A stretch of DNA of 64,000 nt. Origin: Candidatus Obscuribacter sp. GTDB taxonomy: Bacteria; Cyanobacteriota; Vampirovibrionia; Obscuribacterales; Obscuribacteraceae. A program made the position numbers and the translations under genes. Shown piece by piece: positions 1 through 9,856 of the stretch. The notes beneath the pieces are model-generated. The model was not told where the DNA came from and ran no database searches. It saw only the letters and a program-made list of their open reading frames with translations. Positions within the stretch are counted from its first letter, which is position 1. Each line of letters starts with the position of its first letter. Where the stretch lies: the NCBI GenBank assembly GCA_016718315.1, contig JADKDV010000005.1:496001-560000 (forward strand). The letters are read 5' to 3'.

Positions 1-876
1 TTTTTGCGTTTTGTCAAAGACAGACCTCTGACTATGATTCGCATGCCAGATGGTATCTTTGGTCAAAAGTTTTTTCAGCGTCATGGTGATATCAAAGGCA
101 CTCCCGCATTTGTCGAAACTGTGCGCTATTTTAGCGATGGTACAGGCGAGGACGGGCAGTATATGTTGTGCAACAATCTGGCTACTTTGCTCTGGTGTGC
201 GCAAATGGGAGCAGTGGAGTTGCACTCGGCCCATACGCGTGCCACTGCTGCCGGTGCACGCGGTGTATCGCTGGATGGTACCGGCTCTTTAGAAAAGGTC
301 GAAAATAGTGTCTTTAACTATCCAGACTTTTTGGTGTTGGACCTTGACCCCTATCTCTATAGTGGCAAAGAAAAGAAAGGTGAAGAGCCTGAGCTACACA
401 AAGAAGGTTTTAAAATGGCAGCTCAGGCAGCATACTGGCTCAAAGAGACTCTCATGAGTATAGGTCTTAGCGGCTTTGTCAAAACCTCCGGTAAAACGGG
501 GTTGCATATCTATGTGCCGATTGAGCGCAATCTCAAATACCGCGTCATCCGTGAGTGTGCTGAGGTTATTGGTAAGCATTTGCTCGCTAAGCGTCCCAAA
601 GAGATAACAATGGACTGGGCGGTAAAAAAACGCGTTGGTCGAGTATTTTTTGATCACAACATGAATGCTCGTGGCAAAACTCTCCCGGTGCCTTATTCGG
701 TGCGCGCCTCTTTGCAAGCGACTGTTTCATGCCCAATTGAGTGGCAAGAGTTACAGCACATATATCCCACTGATTTTACTGTCAATACAGTACCTGCCCG
801 ACTCCTAGAGGTTGGCGACCTGTGGGCTGAGATATTGAAGCAACGGAAAGACTTAAAGAAGATCCTCAATCTGTAA
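1..876 (+). CDS. ligD: LigD-type DNA polymerase/primase domain (5'-truncated by the window)
   Basis: This is the archaeo-eukaryotic primase-type polymerase domain of ATP-dependent DNA ligase D, used in Ku-dependent non-homologous end joining. Visible marks are the catalytic VLDLDP motif (about residues 111-116 counted from position 4), the upstream ELHSAHTR segment and the SGKTGLHIYVP nucleotide-binding motif. The frame is open through base 1, so the start lies upstream; the TTG at position 4 is only the first possible codon in view. The polymerase domain is at the C-terminus, as in Pseudomonas-type LigD (nuclease, ligase, polymerase order), but a stand-alone polymerase cannot be excluded. 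The stop lies 3 nt before the earliest possible start of the glucan synthase gene. Confidence 0.85.
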   Translation, partial: FLRFVKDRPLTMIRMPDGIFGQKFFQRHGDIKGTPAFVETVRYFSDGTGEDGQYMLCNNLATLLWCAQMGAVELHSAHTRATAAGARGVSLDGTGSLEKVENSVFNYPDFLVLDLDPYLYSGKEKKGEEPELHKEGFKMAAQAAYWLKETLMSIGLSGFVKTSGKTGLHIYVPIERNLKYRVIRECAEVIGKHLLAKRPKEITMDWAVKKRVGRVFFDHNMNARGKTLPVPYSVRASLQATVSCPIEWQELQHIYPTDFTVNTVPARLLEVGDLWAEILKQRKDLKKILNL

Positions 877-879
877 TAA

Positions 880-3800
880 TTGTTTCTGTTAGGTAATAGC
901 TCACGGCATTTTGGGGGTGGAACCAATTGGTCACTCGCCGGGTCTTGTTATTGTTTGTCTTCAGTGGCGAGGTCCCATTTGCAAGGTGTTGTAAGCGAAA
1001 ACGCGGAACCGGAAAATTACGTTGAACAGTTTCTTAAGGCAGAATTGTTTAGTGCCAGCCAAATGCAGCAGCATGGGCTGGAGCTGGCCAGGCAGCATGT
1101 TTTAAGTCATAAGTCAGGCAACGACAGGTTGCTTGGTCGTCTCTCTGACAATGAGGCTATCTTGCGTCAGTCTGTGCAGGACTTGCGCTCCAGTATCCAA
1201 AATAATCACCGTATTCCGCCTGCTGGTGAATGGTTACTCGACAATTACTTCCTTGTGGAAGAACAGATTCGTATTGCCAAAAGGCACTTGCCTCGTGGTT
1301 ATAGTCGCTCACTGCCACTCTTACTTGGTGGACCAAGCAATGACTTGCCCCGTGTCTACGACATCGCTATGGAGACTATTGCTCACAACGATGGCAAATT
1401 AGATGTTTATAGCTTGAGTGGTCTGGTTACTGCTTATCAAACCATTGCTCCTCTCAATCTCGGCGAACTTTGGGCTATTCCCATCATGATCCGCTTGTCT
1501 TTAATTGAGAATTTGCGCCGCGTGGCAGCATTTATTTCTTCTGCTGGCAGGGATAGAGCCAAAGCCATTGGCTGGGCTGAGCAAATGATCGAGACCACCG
1601 AAAAGGACCCCACCAGCCTCATCCTGGTTGTAGCTGACATGGCGCGCTCTAAACCGCCACGCGTATCAGCTTTTGTCACCGAGCTGACTCGCCGCTTGCA
1701 AGGACAGGGACCGGGTCTAACTTTGCCGCTCTCCTGGGTGGATCAGTGGCTCTCCGAAGTCGGCATGACACGCGAGCAGATGATGCACGCCGAGACTCAG
1801 CAACAGGCTCAAAACCAGGTCTCCATCGCCAATACCATAAGCTCGATGCGCGCTCTTGCGGCGGTCGATTGGTCTGATTTTGTGGAGACGCACAGTATTG
1901 TCGAAGCGACATTGCTCAAAGATCCCGCTGATGTCTACGGCTCCATGGATTTTGCCACACGCGATCACTACCGTCATGTCATCGAAAAAATGGCAACCCG
2001 TACCCATCTCTCCGAAGTGGAAGTGGCTAGGCTGGCTGTGCAACTGGCGGCAGAAGGTCGGAAGACCGATGAGGGTGAAGTCTCTCTGGAACGTACATTG
2101 CATGTCGGCTACTATCTGGTCAGCCGGGGCTTTCAGATGCTTGAGCGTGCCGCTCAGGTACGTGTCAGCGCCTGGGATATCATCCGCCGAGCTGCTAAGC
2201 GCTATCCGCTCTTTGCCTATCTTGGTGCGATATGGATTTTTACTGGCTTTGTGAGCGTTTACCTCTGGACGGCAGGATTTTTGCCAGTCAAAGTGCCATT
2301 TACTCTCGGTGTTGATGATCCGGTTTGGCACAATGTTTTGTTAGGCTTGCTGGCCATCGTCATATTGATTGCCACAAGTCAGCTTGCTGTCAGTTTGACA
2401 AACTGGGTTTCGACTATATTTGCCAAAGCCTATCCTCTGCCTAAATTGGATTTTGCTAAAGGCATCCCCAGTACTGCCACGACACTGGTGGTGGTGCCGA
2501 CTATGCTCACCAGTCAAGCTGGTGTGGATGAAATGGTCGAAGCCCTGGAAGTACGCTATCTGGCAAACAAGGATGAGCAGGTCTATTTTGCCCTGTTGAC
2601 TGACTTTACTGATGCTCCTCAGGAGCATATGCCTCTTGATGAAATTTTGACAGATAGACTCAAAAGTGGCATCGAAGAGCTTAACCGCAAATATTGCGCT
2701 GAGCGCAATGACACATTTTTTGCTCTGCACAGACCACGCTTGTTTAACGCTCAAGAGGGCGTGTGGATGGGCTTTGAACGCAAACGTGGTAAGCTCAATG
2801 CCCTCAATGATCTACTGCAACACGACAAACCAGACGCTTTTAGTCTGATTGCTGGCGACATCGCTGCCATTGGTGCAGTCAAATATATAATCACTCTCGA
2901 TGCTGATACCCAGCTGCCACGCGAAGCCGCGCGCAAATTTGTGGGCGCTATGTCGCACCCACTCAACCGACCGCGCTATGACAAACAAAAGAAAATGGTT
3001 GTGGATGGCTATGGCATCTTGCAGCCTCGTGTCGATATCAGTCTATCGCCTCTACATGACCGATCCGACTATGCCAGGCTTTGTGCCCATTCTGTAGGCA
3101 TTGACCCTTATACTCGCACTGTCTCGGATGTTTACCAGGATCTTTTCCACGAAGGCTCTTTTATTGGTAAAGGCATATATGAACTGGAAGCCTTCAGTCT
3201 CACTCTCGATGGCAGATTTCCGGATAATCAGATTTTGAGCCATGACCTTGTGGAAGGTTGTTATGCGCGCTCCGGACTTTTGTCAGACGGACAGTTATAT
3301 GAGACTTTTCCTGGTAGTTATACAGTAGATGCTGCCAGACGCCACCGCTGGATCCGTGGAGATTGGCAAATTTTGGGCTGGCTCTTGCCTTTTACAAAAG
3401 ACGCCAGTGGTCAGAGCAAAGCCAACGAGTTGTCGCTTTTGAGCCGCTGGAAAATTTTTGACAATTTGCGCCGAAGCCTTGTGCCGATGTCTCAACTTGT
3501 ACTTTTTGTTTTGTCCTGGACATGGCTCAGTGAAGCGCTCTTCTGGACTGCCTCTATGGCTGCTTTGATCTATTTGCCAGGCATTATGTTCTTTTTGTCG
3601 GATGTTTTGCGCAAACCAAGCGAAATGCCGCTCTCGCAGCATTTAAAAAATGCTTTTGTGAGCTTCCGTCAAAGTCTCAGTCTGACGACATTTCACCTCT
3701 CTTGTGTGCCTTATGAAGCCCTGAGTAACAGTGATGCCATACTGCGCACACTCTATCGCATGTTTGTCAGTCACAAACATCTGCTGGAATGGCGCACCGC

Positions 3801-6800
3801 TAGTAGTGTCAAGGCTAGTCCTTATATGTCAGCATTCTGGCGCTCTATGTGGTTTGGTCCCCTTGTCGGACTGGTGTTTGCTGCCTATCTCGGTTGGGCC
3901 AGACCCGGCGTACTGGTTTTTGCTGCTCCAGTACTAGCGCTCTGGATATTTTCGCCATGCTTTGCCTGGGCTTTGAGTCGTCCCAAAGATCAAAAAATCG
4001 CTACTCTGACAAGCAAGCAGACTAGGTTCTTGGGCGCGACTGCGCGCCGCACCTGGCAGTTCTTCCTCCATCTGGCTGGCCCCGAAGATAATTTTTTGCC
4101 TCCGGATAATTATCAAATCGAGCCGGTGGAGCGCATCGCTCACCGCACCTCACCGACCAATATCGGTATGGCTTTGCTGGCCAATCTCAGTGCTTTTGAT
4201 TTTGGCTATCTCACTATCACTGAGCTAGTCAGTCGTACTCATGCCACTCTCTCGACGATGACCAGAATGGAGAGATTTCGCGGGCACTTTTATAACTGGT
4301 ACGATACAGTCACTCTATTGCCACTGGTACCCAAATACGTCAGTGCAGTAGATAGCGGCAATTTGGCCGGACACTTGCTGGTGCTCAGGCAGGGACTGAT
4401 TGCCCTGGCTGATCAACCGATTATTGCCCCACGTCTCATCGATGGACTTGGTGATACCCTGGCGGTCCTTGAGGACACTCTCAAGTCACCACTAAGTTCA
4501 GTCAATCATTTTAAGGATGCACTGGAATTAGCTCGTACTGAGCTATCAGGCAAACCAGATCTGTCTACAGTCAAAAGACTGTTGCAGCTTTTGGCACAGC
4601 TTGCTCTCGATATTCAAACTGGCGCTCAGAACTTTGACGAAGAAAGTCAGCACTGGTCCAGAGAATTGAGCAGTCAGGCCACTAGCGCTCTCAGTGATCT
4701 GGAAGTGCTAACCCCCTGGATCTTGCTCGATGAAATCTCTAATCAGGACGAAGCAGCTGGCGAAATTTGTGCTTATCCAGGTATGACGCCGCTCCTCAAA
4801 ATCCCCTCGCTGCGCGATCTGGCTCTGATGTCGGCAGGTTTTAAACGCAGTATAGAAGATGGACAGTTTGCTCAAAATGTCAAAGCAGAGACTATGCCTC
4901 ATGTCTCAGAGCTTGTAGAGCAAGCCAGCGGCCGCGCTCGGCAACTGATAGCGACTATTGATAGTCTCTCTAACACCGCTCTCAGTTTGAGTCAGATGCA
5001 ATATGACTTCCTCTATGACAAAGGTCGTCAACTATTAGCCATCGGCTATAACGTTGATGATCATAGACTAGATGCTAGTTTTTATGATTTGCTGGCCTCA
5101 GAGTGCAGGCTTGGTTGTTATACAGCTATCTCGCAGGGACAACTGCCTCAAGATAGCTGGTTTGCACTGGGGCGCCTGCTTAGTAATCAGGGCGGAGAGC
5201 CTGTGCTCTACTCCTGGTCTGGCTCGATGTTTGAGTATCTGATGCCACTACTAGTGATGCCTACTTATGAGGATACTCTACTGGATCGCACCTGCCGAGC
5301 TGCTGTCGATAAACAAATCGAATACGGCAAACAAAGAGGCGTGCCGTGGGGCATATCTGAGTCGGGCTATAACAGCACCGATACTCATCTCAACTATCAG
5401 TACCGCGCCTTTGGTGTGCCTGGCCTTGGTCTCAAGCGCGGTCTTATCGAAGACGTTGTCATTGCTCCTTATGCCACTGTGATGGCTTTGATGGTCAATC
5501 CTGAGGCGGCTTACGACAACTTGCAAATTTTGGCTGACGAAGGTTTTTATGGTCGTTATGGCTTTTATGAGGCGGTCGACTACACACCATCTCGTCTGGC
5601 GCGCGGTCAAAAGTTTGCTGTCATTCGCTCCTTTATGGCTCACCATGAGGGCATGAGTCTTCTTTCTCTGGCTTATTTGCTACTCGATAGACCAATGCAG
5701 CGTCGCTTTATTGCTGACCCTGGATTTCTTGCCTCCGACCTGCTTTTGCAAGAGCGCGTACCCAAGACCATGCCGGTGCATTCGATTACCAGCGAAATCG
5801 CTGATCTGCCCACTGTCTACGCCCAGCCAGGCTCATCGGTACGTGTCATAACCAGTCCCGATAACCAGTCTCCTGATTTGCAATTGCTCTCTAACGGCCG
5901 CTATCACGTCATGATCACTGCCTCGGGCGGTAGTTATAGCCGCTGGCGCGATCTTGCTTTGACACGCTTCCGTGAAGACAGCACTCGCGATAACTGGGGC
6001 ACATTTTGCTATGTGCGCGATAGAGAGACCGGGGACTTTTTCTCCAATACTTATCAACCTACTCTGGAAGTACCAGAGAGTTTTGAATGTGTCTTTAGTG
6101 AGTCCAAAGCTGAGTTTAGACGGCGCGATGGTGACTTTGACATCTTTACCGAAGTAGTGGTCTCGCCTGAAGACGATATTGAGATGCGTCGCATCAAAAT
6201 CACCAATCGCTCTAATCGCAGGCGTTCTATGGACGTAACTAGTTATGCCGAAGTGGTCATGGCCTCGCCCATCGCTGACATGATGCACACTGCTTTTAGC
6301 AATCTATTTGTCCAGACCGAGCTGCTCAAAGAGCAAGGGGCTATCCTCTGCCACCGCCGTGCTCGCTCGCAGGGTGAGAATAATCCCTGGATGTTCCATA
6401 TGATGGCCGTGCATGGTGCCACCATCGAAGACTTGTCTTACGAGACTGACCGCGCTCGCTTTGTCGGTCGTGGCAATACGCCGCGCGATCCCAGTGCTAT
6501 GCGCAAACTGGCAGCACTCTCCAACTCTGAAGGCTCAGTACTCGATCCTATCGTGGCTATCTGCCACCGGTTGACTCTGGAGCCGGAAGAAAGCGTCACT
6601 ATCAATATAGTGACTGGTATCCACGAGAGTCGCGAAGGCTGTACAGCTCTTGTCGCTAAATACAAAGATAAGAGCCTCTCTGAGCGGGTCTTTGAGCTGG
6701 CTTACACACACAGTCAGGTCGGTTTGCGTCACCTTAATGCCACCGATATTGATGCTCAACTCTTTAATACTCTGGCTTCAGCGCTTATCTATCCCAATAA

Positions 6801-9705
6801 GGCATTCAGGGCTGAGCCTGGTATCATCGCCAAAAATACTCGGGGGCAATCCAGCCTCTGGGGCTATTCTATCTCTGGCGACTTCCCCATAGTGCTGTTG
6901 CAAATCAAAGACATGGCCATGCTAGACCTGGTCAGGCAGGTGATACAAGCTCATGCTTACTGGCGTCTCAAAGGATTGATCTGCGATCTGGTGATTTGGA
7001 ACGAAGATCAAGGTGGCTATCGTCAGGCTCTGCAAGATCAAGTACTGGGGCTTATCTCCAGTGGTCTGGAAGCGCACATGCTGGATGGCAACGGTGGAAT
7101 ATTTGTGCGCGCTGCCGAGCAAATTTCGCCTGAGGACCGCATACTATTTCAGTCTGTAGCGAGACTGGTTACTTCTGATGATCGCGGCTCGCTTGCCGAG
7201 CAAACCAGCAATCGTCCTATGCGTGAGCGCAGACCGCCAAGGCTGACACCATTGCATAGCTTTAGACCGGGCATGCCAAAGCTCACTGCCCCTCGCACAG
7301 ATCTGATGTTAGACAATGGACTGGGTGGCTTTACCCGCGATGGTCGTGAGTACATAATCACTACCAGTGCCGAGACCACCACTCCTGCTCCCTGGTCTAA
7401 TGTTATTGCTAATCCGTTTTTTGGCACCATTGTCTCGGAGAGCGGTATCGTCTATACCTGGGGCGAAAACGCCCATGAATACAGGTTGACACCATGGCAC
7501 AATGATCCAGTTAGTGATACCACTGGTGAAGCTTTTTATGTAAGAGACGAGGAGAGCGGCTATTACTGGTCGCCGACGCCACTGCCTAAACCTGGCTCGG
7601 GTGTCTACACTACAAGACATGGTTTTGGTTATTCGGTTTTTGAGCATGAAGAATTTGGCATCAAAACTGAGCTAACAATCTTTGTCTCGCCTGATGCCTC
7701 AGTCAAGCACTCGGTCATTAAAGTTAAAAACAATAGCGGTCGGAAGCGCATCTTTAGTGTTACTGGCTATGTTGATTTGATACTCGGTGATCTCAAACAA
7801 AAGACATCGATGCATATCGTCACCGAAATCGATCTTAAGACTGGCTGTCTTGTGGCTCGCAACACATACAACTATGACTTCCCCGGGCGGGTTGTGTTTT
7901 TTGATGTGAACAATGCCAAGTCCACATTTACAGCCGACCGCTCCGAATTTATCGGGCGCAATGGTAGTCTCGAAAAGCCCTCTGCCCTGGACTTTAAGCG
8001 ACTATCCGGTAGAGTCGGCGCTGGTCTAGATCCTTGCGCTGCTATCCAGGTCCCTGTCGAATTAGAAGACGGCGAAGAAAGGGAGATATCGTTTAGACTC
8101 GGTCAGGGCCGCGATATTGCTGATGCTCGTATCCTCATCAACCGTTACCGCGACGTCAAAGAGCGTCGCAGTGCCAATGATCTGGTGCATGGATTTTGGC
8201 GTGATGTGCTCAATGTCGTGCAAGTAAATACGCCAGATCAGTCTCTCAATATGTTGGCTAATGGCTGGCTGTTGTACCAGGTCTTGAGCTGCCGTCTCTT
8301 TGGCCGCTCTGGCTATTATCAATCTGGTGGAGCTTATGGTTTTAGAGACCAGCTCCAGGATTGTATGTCTCTGGTGCACAGTAGACCGTCGCTACTTCGC
8401 GAGCAAATTTTGCGCTCTGCTAGCAGACAATTTAGCGAGGGCGATGTCCAACACTGGTGGCATCCTCCGGGTAATCGCGGCGTGCGTACGCAATGCTCCG
8501 ATGACTTCCTCTGGCTGCCACTGGCTACCAGTCGCTATGTCAAAGCCACTGGTGACACTGGCATACTTGATGAGTCACTCTTTTTTATTACCGGTAGACA
8601 GGTCAATGATGAAGAAGACTCATATTATGACCAGCCCGGTCAAAGCAACGAAAGCGCTACGCTCTATGAGCACTGTGTTAGAGCAATCAAGCATGGTCTG
8701 CGCTTTGGCGTCAATGGCTTGCCGCTTATGGGTTGCGGCGACTGGAACGATGGTATGAATCTCGTTGGTGTTAAAGGCAAAGGCGAGAGCGTCTGGTTGG
8801 CGTTTTTTACCTATCAAGTGCTCGATCACTTTGAAGAAGTCGCCAACCTGCGCGAAGACTTAGAAACAGCTGCACTCTGTCGTGAGAATAAAGAGAAGCT
8901 CAAAGTCAATGTCGAAGCCAATGCCTGGGATGGCGAGTGGTATCGCCGCGCCTACTTTGACGATGGCACTCCGCTTGGCTCTGCTCAAAACGAAGAATGT
9001 CAGATTGACTCCATATCGCAAAGCTGGTCGGTGCTATCTGGTGCTGGAGAAAAAGAGCGCACTGTACAGGCAATGAAGTCTCTCAATCAAAGACTGGTGC
9101 GCCGCGACTTTAACTTGATCCAGCTACTTGATCCGCCTTTTGATAAGAGCAAAATGGATCCTGGCTATATCAAAGGCTATGTCCCTGGTGTGCGTGAAAA
9201 CGGCGGGCAATACACCCACAGTGCCGTATGGGCAGCGATGGCCTTTGCCGAGATGGGTGACAATAAAAACGCCTGGGAGTTGGTCACAATGATCAATCCA
9301 GTCAATCACACCAACACTAAAGAGCGGCTCAATACCTACAAAGCTGAGCCCTATGTCCTGGCTGCCGATGTCTACGCTGTCTCGCCGCACACTGGCCGTG
9401 GTGGTTGGACCTGGTACACGGGATCTGCTGCCTGGCTCTACCGCCTCATTGTCGAGTCGTTACTGGGTTTGCGTATTGAGGTCGATAAGCTCTATATTGA
9501 GCCCTGTCTGCCAGACAACTGGACTGGTTATACCTTTACTTACCGCTACCGCAATACGCACTATGAGGTCAAGGTCGAGACTCGCTCGGAGCTTGATGTC
9601 AAAGCCGGTATGCCCACTAGCATAAGCAAAGATAATGGTGAGCCCAAAGGCTATCTGGAGCTAGTCGATGACGGTCAGATGCACCGTGTCGTGGCCCGGA
9701 TTTAG
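880..9705 (+). CDS. ndvB: Cyclic beta-1,2-glucan synthase-like protein (GT84 + glycoamylase-like + GH94)
   Basis: A giant inner-membrane enzyme of the NdvB/ChvB family, which polymerises UDP-glucose into cyclic periplasmic glucans and trims chain length. Its 2941 aa match the family's usual 2800-2900. In order: an N-terminal helical region; transmembrane pairs near residues 445-510; the glycosyltransferase domain with DADTQ near 674 and the RW-type motif HRWIRGDWQ near 820; more membrane helices at about 865-1030; a glycoamylase-like domain (about 1360-1600); then two GH94-type phosphorylase-like modules, the last with GCGDWNDGMN near 2620. The start is uncertain. The frame opens at TTG 880 without a clear ribosome site, while TTG 979 has GAGGT 6 nt upstream and GTG 964 is also possible. 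The first 33 residues look unlike a conserved N-terminus. Confidence 0.9.
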   Translation: MFLLGNSSRHFGGGTNWSLAGSCYCLSSVARSHLQGVVSENAEPENYVEQFLKAELFSASQMQQHGLELARQHVLSHKSGNDRLLGRLSDNEAILRQSVQDLRSSIQNNHRIPPAGEWLLDNYFLVEEQIRIAKRHLPRGYSRSLPLLLGGPSNDLPRVYDIAMETIAHNDGKLDVYSLSGLVTAYQTIAPLNLGELWAIPIMIRLSLIENLRRVAAFISSAGRDRAKAIGWAEQMIETTEKDPTSLILVVADMARSKPPRVSAFVTELTRRLQGQGPGLTLPLSWVDQWLSEVGMTREQMMHAETQQQAQNQVSIANTISSMRALAAVDWSDFVETHSIVEATLLKDPADVYGSMDFATRDHYRHVIEKMATRTHLSEVEVARLAVQLAAEGRKTDEGEVSLERTLHVGYYLVSRGFQMLERAAQVRVSAWDIIRRAAKRYPLFAYLGAIWIFTGFVSVYLWTAGFLPVKVPFTLGVDDPVWHNVLLGLLAIVILIATSQLAVSLTNWVSTIFAKAYPLPKLDFAKGIPSTATTLVVVPTMLTSQAGVDEMVEALEVRYLANKDEQVYFALLTDFTDAPQEHMPLDEILTDRLKSGIEELNRKYCAERNDTFFALHRPRLFNAQEGVWMGFERKRGKLNALNDLLQHDKPDAFSLIAGDIAAIGAVKYIITLDADTQLPREAARKFVGAMSHPLNRPRYDKQKKMVVDGYGILQPRVDISLSPLHDRSDYARLCAHSVGIDPYTRTVSDVYQDLFHEGSFIGKGIYELEAFSLTLDGRFPDNQILSHDLVEGCYARSGLLSDGQLYETFPGSYTVDAARRHRWIRGDWQILGWLLPFTKDASGQSKANELSLLSRWKIFDNLRRSLVPMSQLVLFVLSWTWLSEALFWTASMAALIYLPGIMFFLSDVLRKPSEMPLSQHLKNAFVSFRQSLSLTTFHLSCVPYEALSNSDAILRTLYRMFVSHKHLLEWRTASSVKASPYMSAFWRSMWFGPLVGLVFAAYLGWARPGVLVFAAPVLALWIFSPCFAWALSRPKDQKIATLTSKQTRFLGATARRTWQFFLHLAGPEDNFLPPDNYQIEPVERIAHRTSPTNIGMALLANLSAFDFGYLTITELVSRTHATLSTMTRMERFRGHFYNWYDTVTLLPLVPKYVSAVDSGNLAGHLLVLRQGLIALADQPIIAPRLIDGLGDTLAVLEDTLKSPLSSVNHFKDALELARTELSGKPDLSTVKRLLQLLAQLALDIQTGAQNFDEESQHWSRELSSQATSALSDLEVLTPWILLDEISNQDEAAGEICAYPGMTPLLKIPSLRDLALMSAGFKRSIEDGQFAQNVKAETMPHVSELVEQASGRARQLIATIDSLSNTALSLSQMQYDFLYDKGRQLLAIGYNVDDHRLDASFYDLLASECRLGCYTAISQGQLPQDSWFALGRLLSNQGGEPVLYSWSGSMFEYLMPLLVMPTYEDTLLDRTCRAAVDKQIEYGKQRGVPWGISESGYNSTDTHLNYQYRAFGVPGLGLKRGLIEDVVIAPYATVMALMVNPEAAYDNLQILADEGFYGRYGFYEAVDYTPSRLARGQKFAVIRSFMAHHEGMSLLSLAYLLLDRPMQRRFIADPGFLASDLLLQERVPKTMPVHSITSEIADLPTVYAQPGSSVRVITSPDNQSPDLQLLSNGRYHVMITASGGSYSRWRDLALTRFREDSTRDNWGTFCYVRDRETGDFFSNTYQPTLEVPESFECVFSESKAEFRRRDGDFDIFTEVVVSPEDDIEMRRIKITNRSNRRRSMDVTSYAEVVMASPIADMMHTAFSNLFVQTELLKEQGAILCHRRARSQGENNPWMFHMMAVHGATIEDLSYETDRARFVGRGNTPRDPSAMRKLAALSNSEGSVLDPIVAICHRLTLEPEESVTINIVTGIHESREGCTALVAKYKDKSLSERVFELAYTHSQVGLRHLNATDIDAQLFNTLASALIYPNKAFRAEPGIIAKNTRGQSSLWGYSISGDFPIVLLQIKDMAMLDLVRQVIQAHAYWRLKGLICDLVIWNEDQGGYRQALQDQVLGLISSGLEAHMLDGNGGIFVRAAEQISPEDRILFQSVARLVTSDDRGSLAEQTSNRPMRERRPPRLTPLHSFRPGMPKLTAPRTDLMLDNGLGGFTRDGREYIITTSAETTTPAPWSNVIANPFFGTIVSESGIVYTWGENAHEYRLTPWHNDPVSDTTGEAFYVRDEESGYYWSPTPLPKPGSGVYTTRHGFGYSVFEHEEFGIKTELTIFVSPDASVKHSVIKVKNNSGRKRIFSVTGYVDLILGDLKQKTSMHIVTEIDLKTGCLVARNTYNYDFPGRVVFFDVNNAKSTFTADRSEFIGRNGSLEKPSALDFKRLSGRVGAGLDPCAAIQVPVELEDGEEREISFRLGQGRDIADARILINRYRDVKERRSANDLVHGFWRDVLNVVQVNTPDQSLNMLANGWLLYQVLSCRLFGRSGYYQSGGAYGFRDQLQDCMSLVHSRPSLLREQILRSASRQFSEGDVQHWWHPPGNRGVRTQCSDDFLWLPLATSRYVKATGDTGILDESLFFITGRQVNDEEDSYYDQPGQSNESATLYEHCVRAIKHGLRFGVNGLPLMGCGDWNDGMNLVGVKGKGESVWLAFFTYQVLDHFEEVANLREDLETAALCRENKEKLKVNVEANAWDGEWYRRAYFDDGTPLGSAQNEECQIDSISQSWSVLSGAGEKERTVQAMKSLNQRLVRRDFNLIQLLDPPFDKSKMDPGYIKGYVPGVRENGGQYTHSAVWAAMAFAEMGDNKNAWELVTMINPVNHTNTKERLNTYKAEPYVLAADVYAVSPHTGRGGWTWYTGSAAWLYRLIVESLLGLRIEVDKLYIEPCLPDNWTGYTFTYRYRNTHYEVKVETRSELDVKAGMPTSISKDNGEPKGYLELVDDGQMHRVVARI

Positions 9706-9802
9706 AGCGCAAAAGTCATAGATTAGTATTTAGTACTCAGTACTTAGTACTATTTACTATGTACTTTCACGCTTTTATCACTCTGCCAGTTTTACTCTAG
9801 GC

Positions 9803-9832
9803 AGCAGGTAGGGCTATGCCCGATTTCCTGCT
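9803..9832 (+). terminator. Putative intrinsic terminator after the glucan synthase gene
   Basis: Arms AGCAGG (9803-9808) and CCTGCT (9827-9832) enclose an inner GGGC/GCCC pair (9811-9814, 9818-9821), followed by CCCCATTTTG. The T run is short and there are internal loops, so it could instead be a leader structure for the next gene, whose ATG is 25 nt downstream. An AT-rich stretch with repeated AGTACT units (about 9730-9762) lies between this hairpin and the upstream stop. Confidence 0.35.
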
Positions 9833-9856
9833 CCCCATTTTGTTAGAGACAAAAAC

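Noticed and set aside
1717..2331. Long antisense open frame (204 aa) inside the glucan synthase gene, and many similar frames along 880-9705
   Set aside because: They lie opposite a well-conserved coding frame, have no ribosome sites or recognisable domains, and follow from codon bias of the sense gene.
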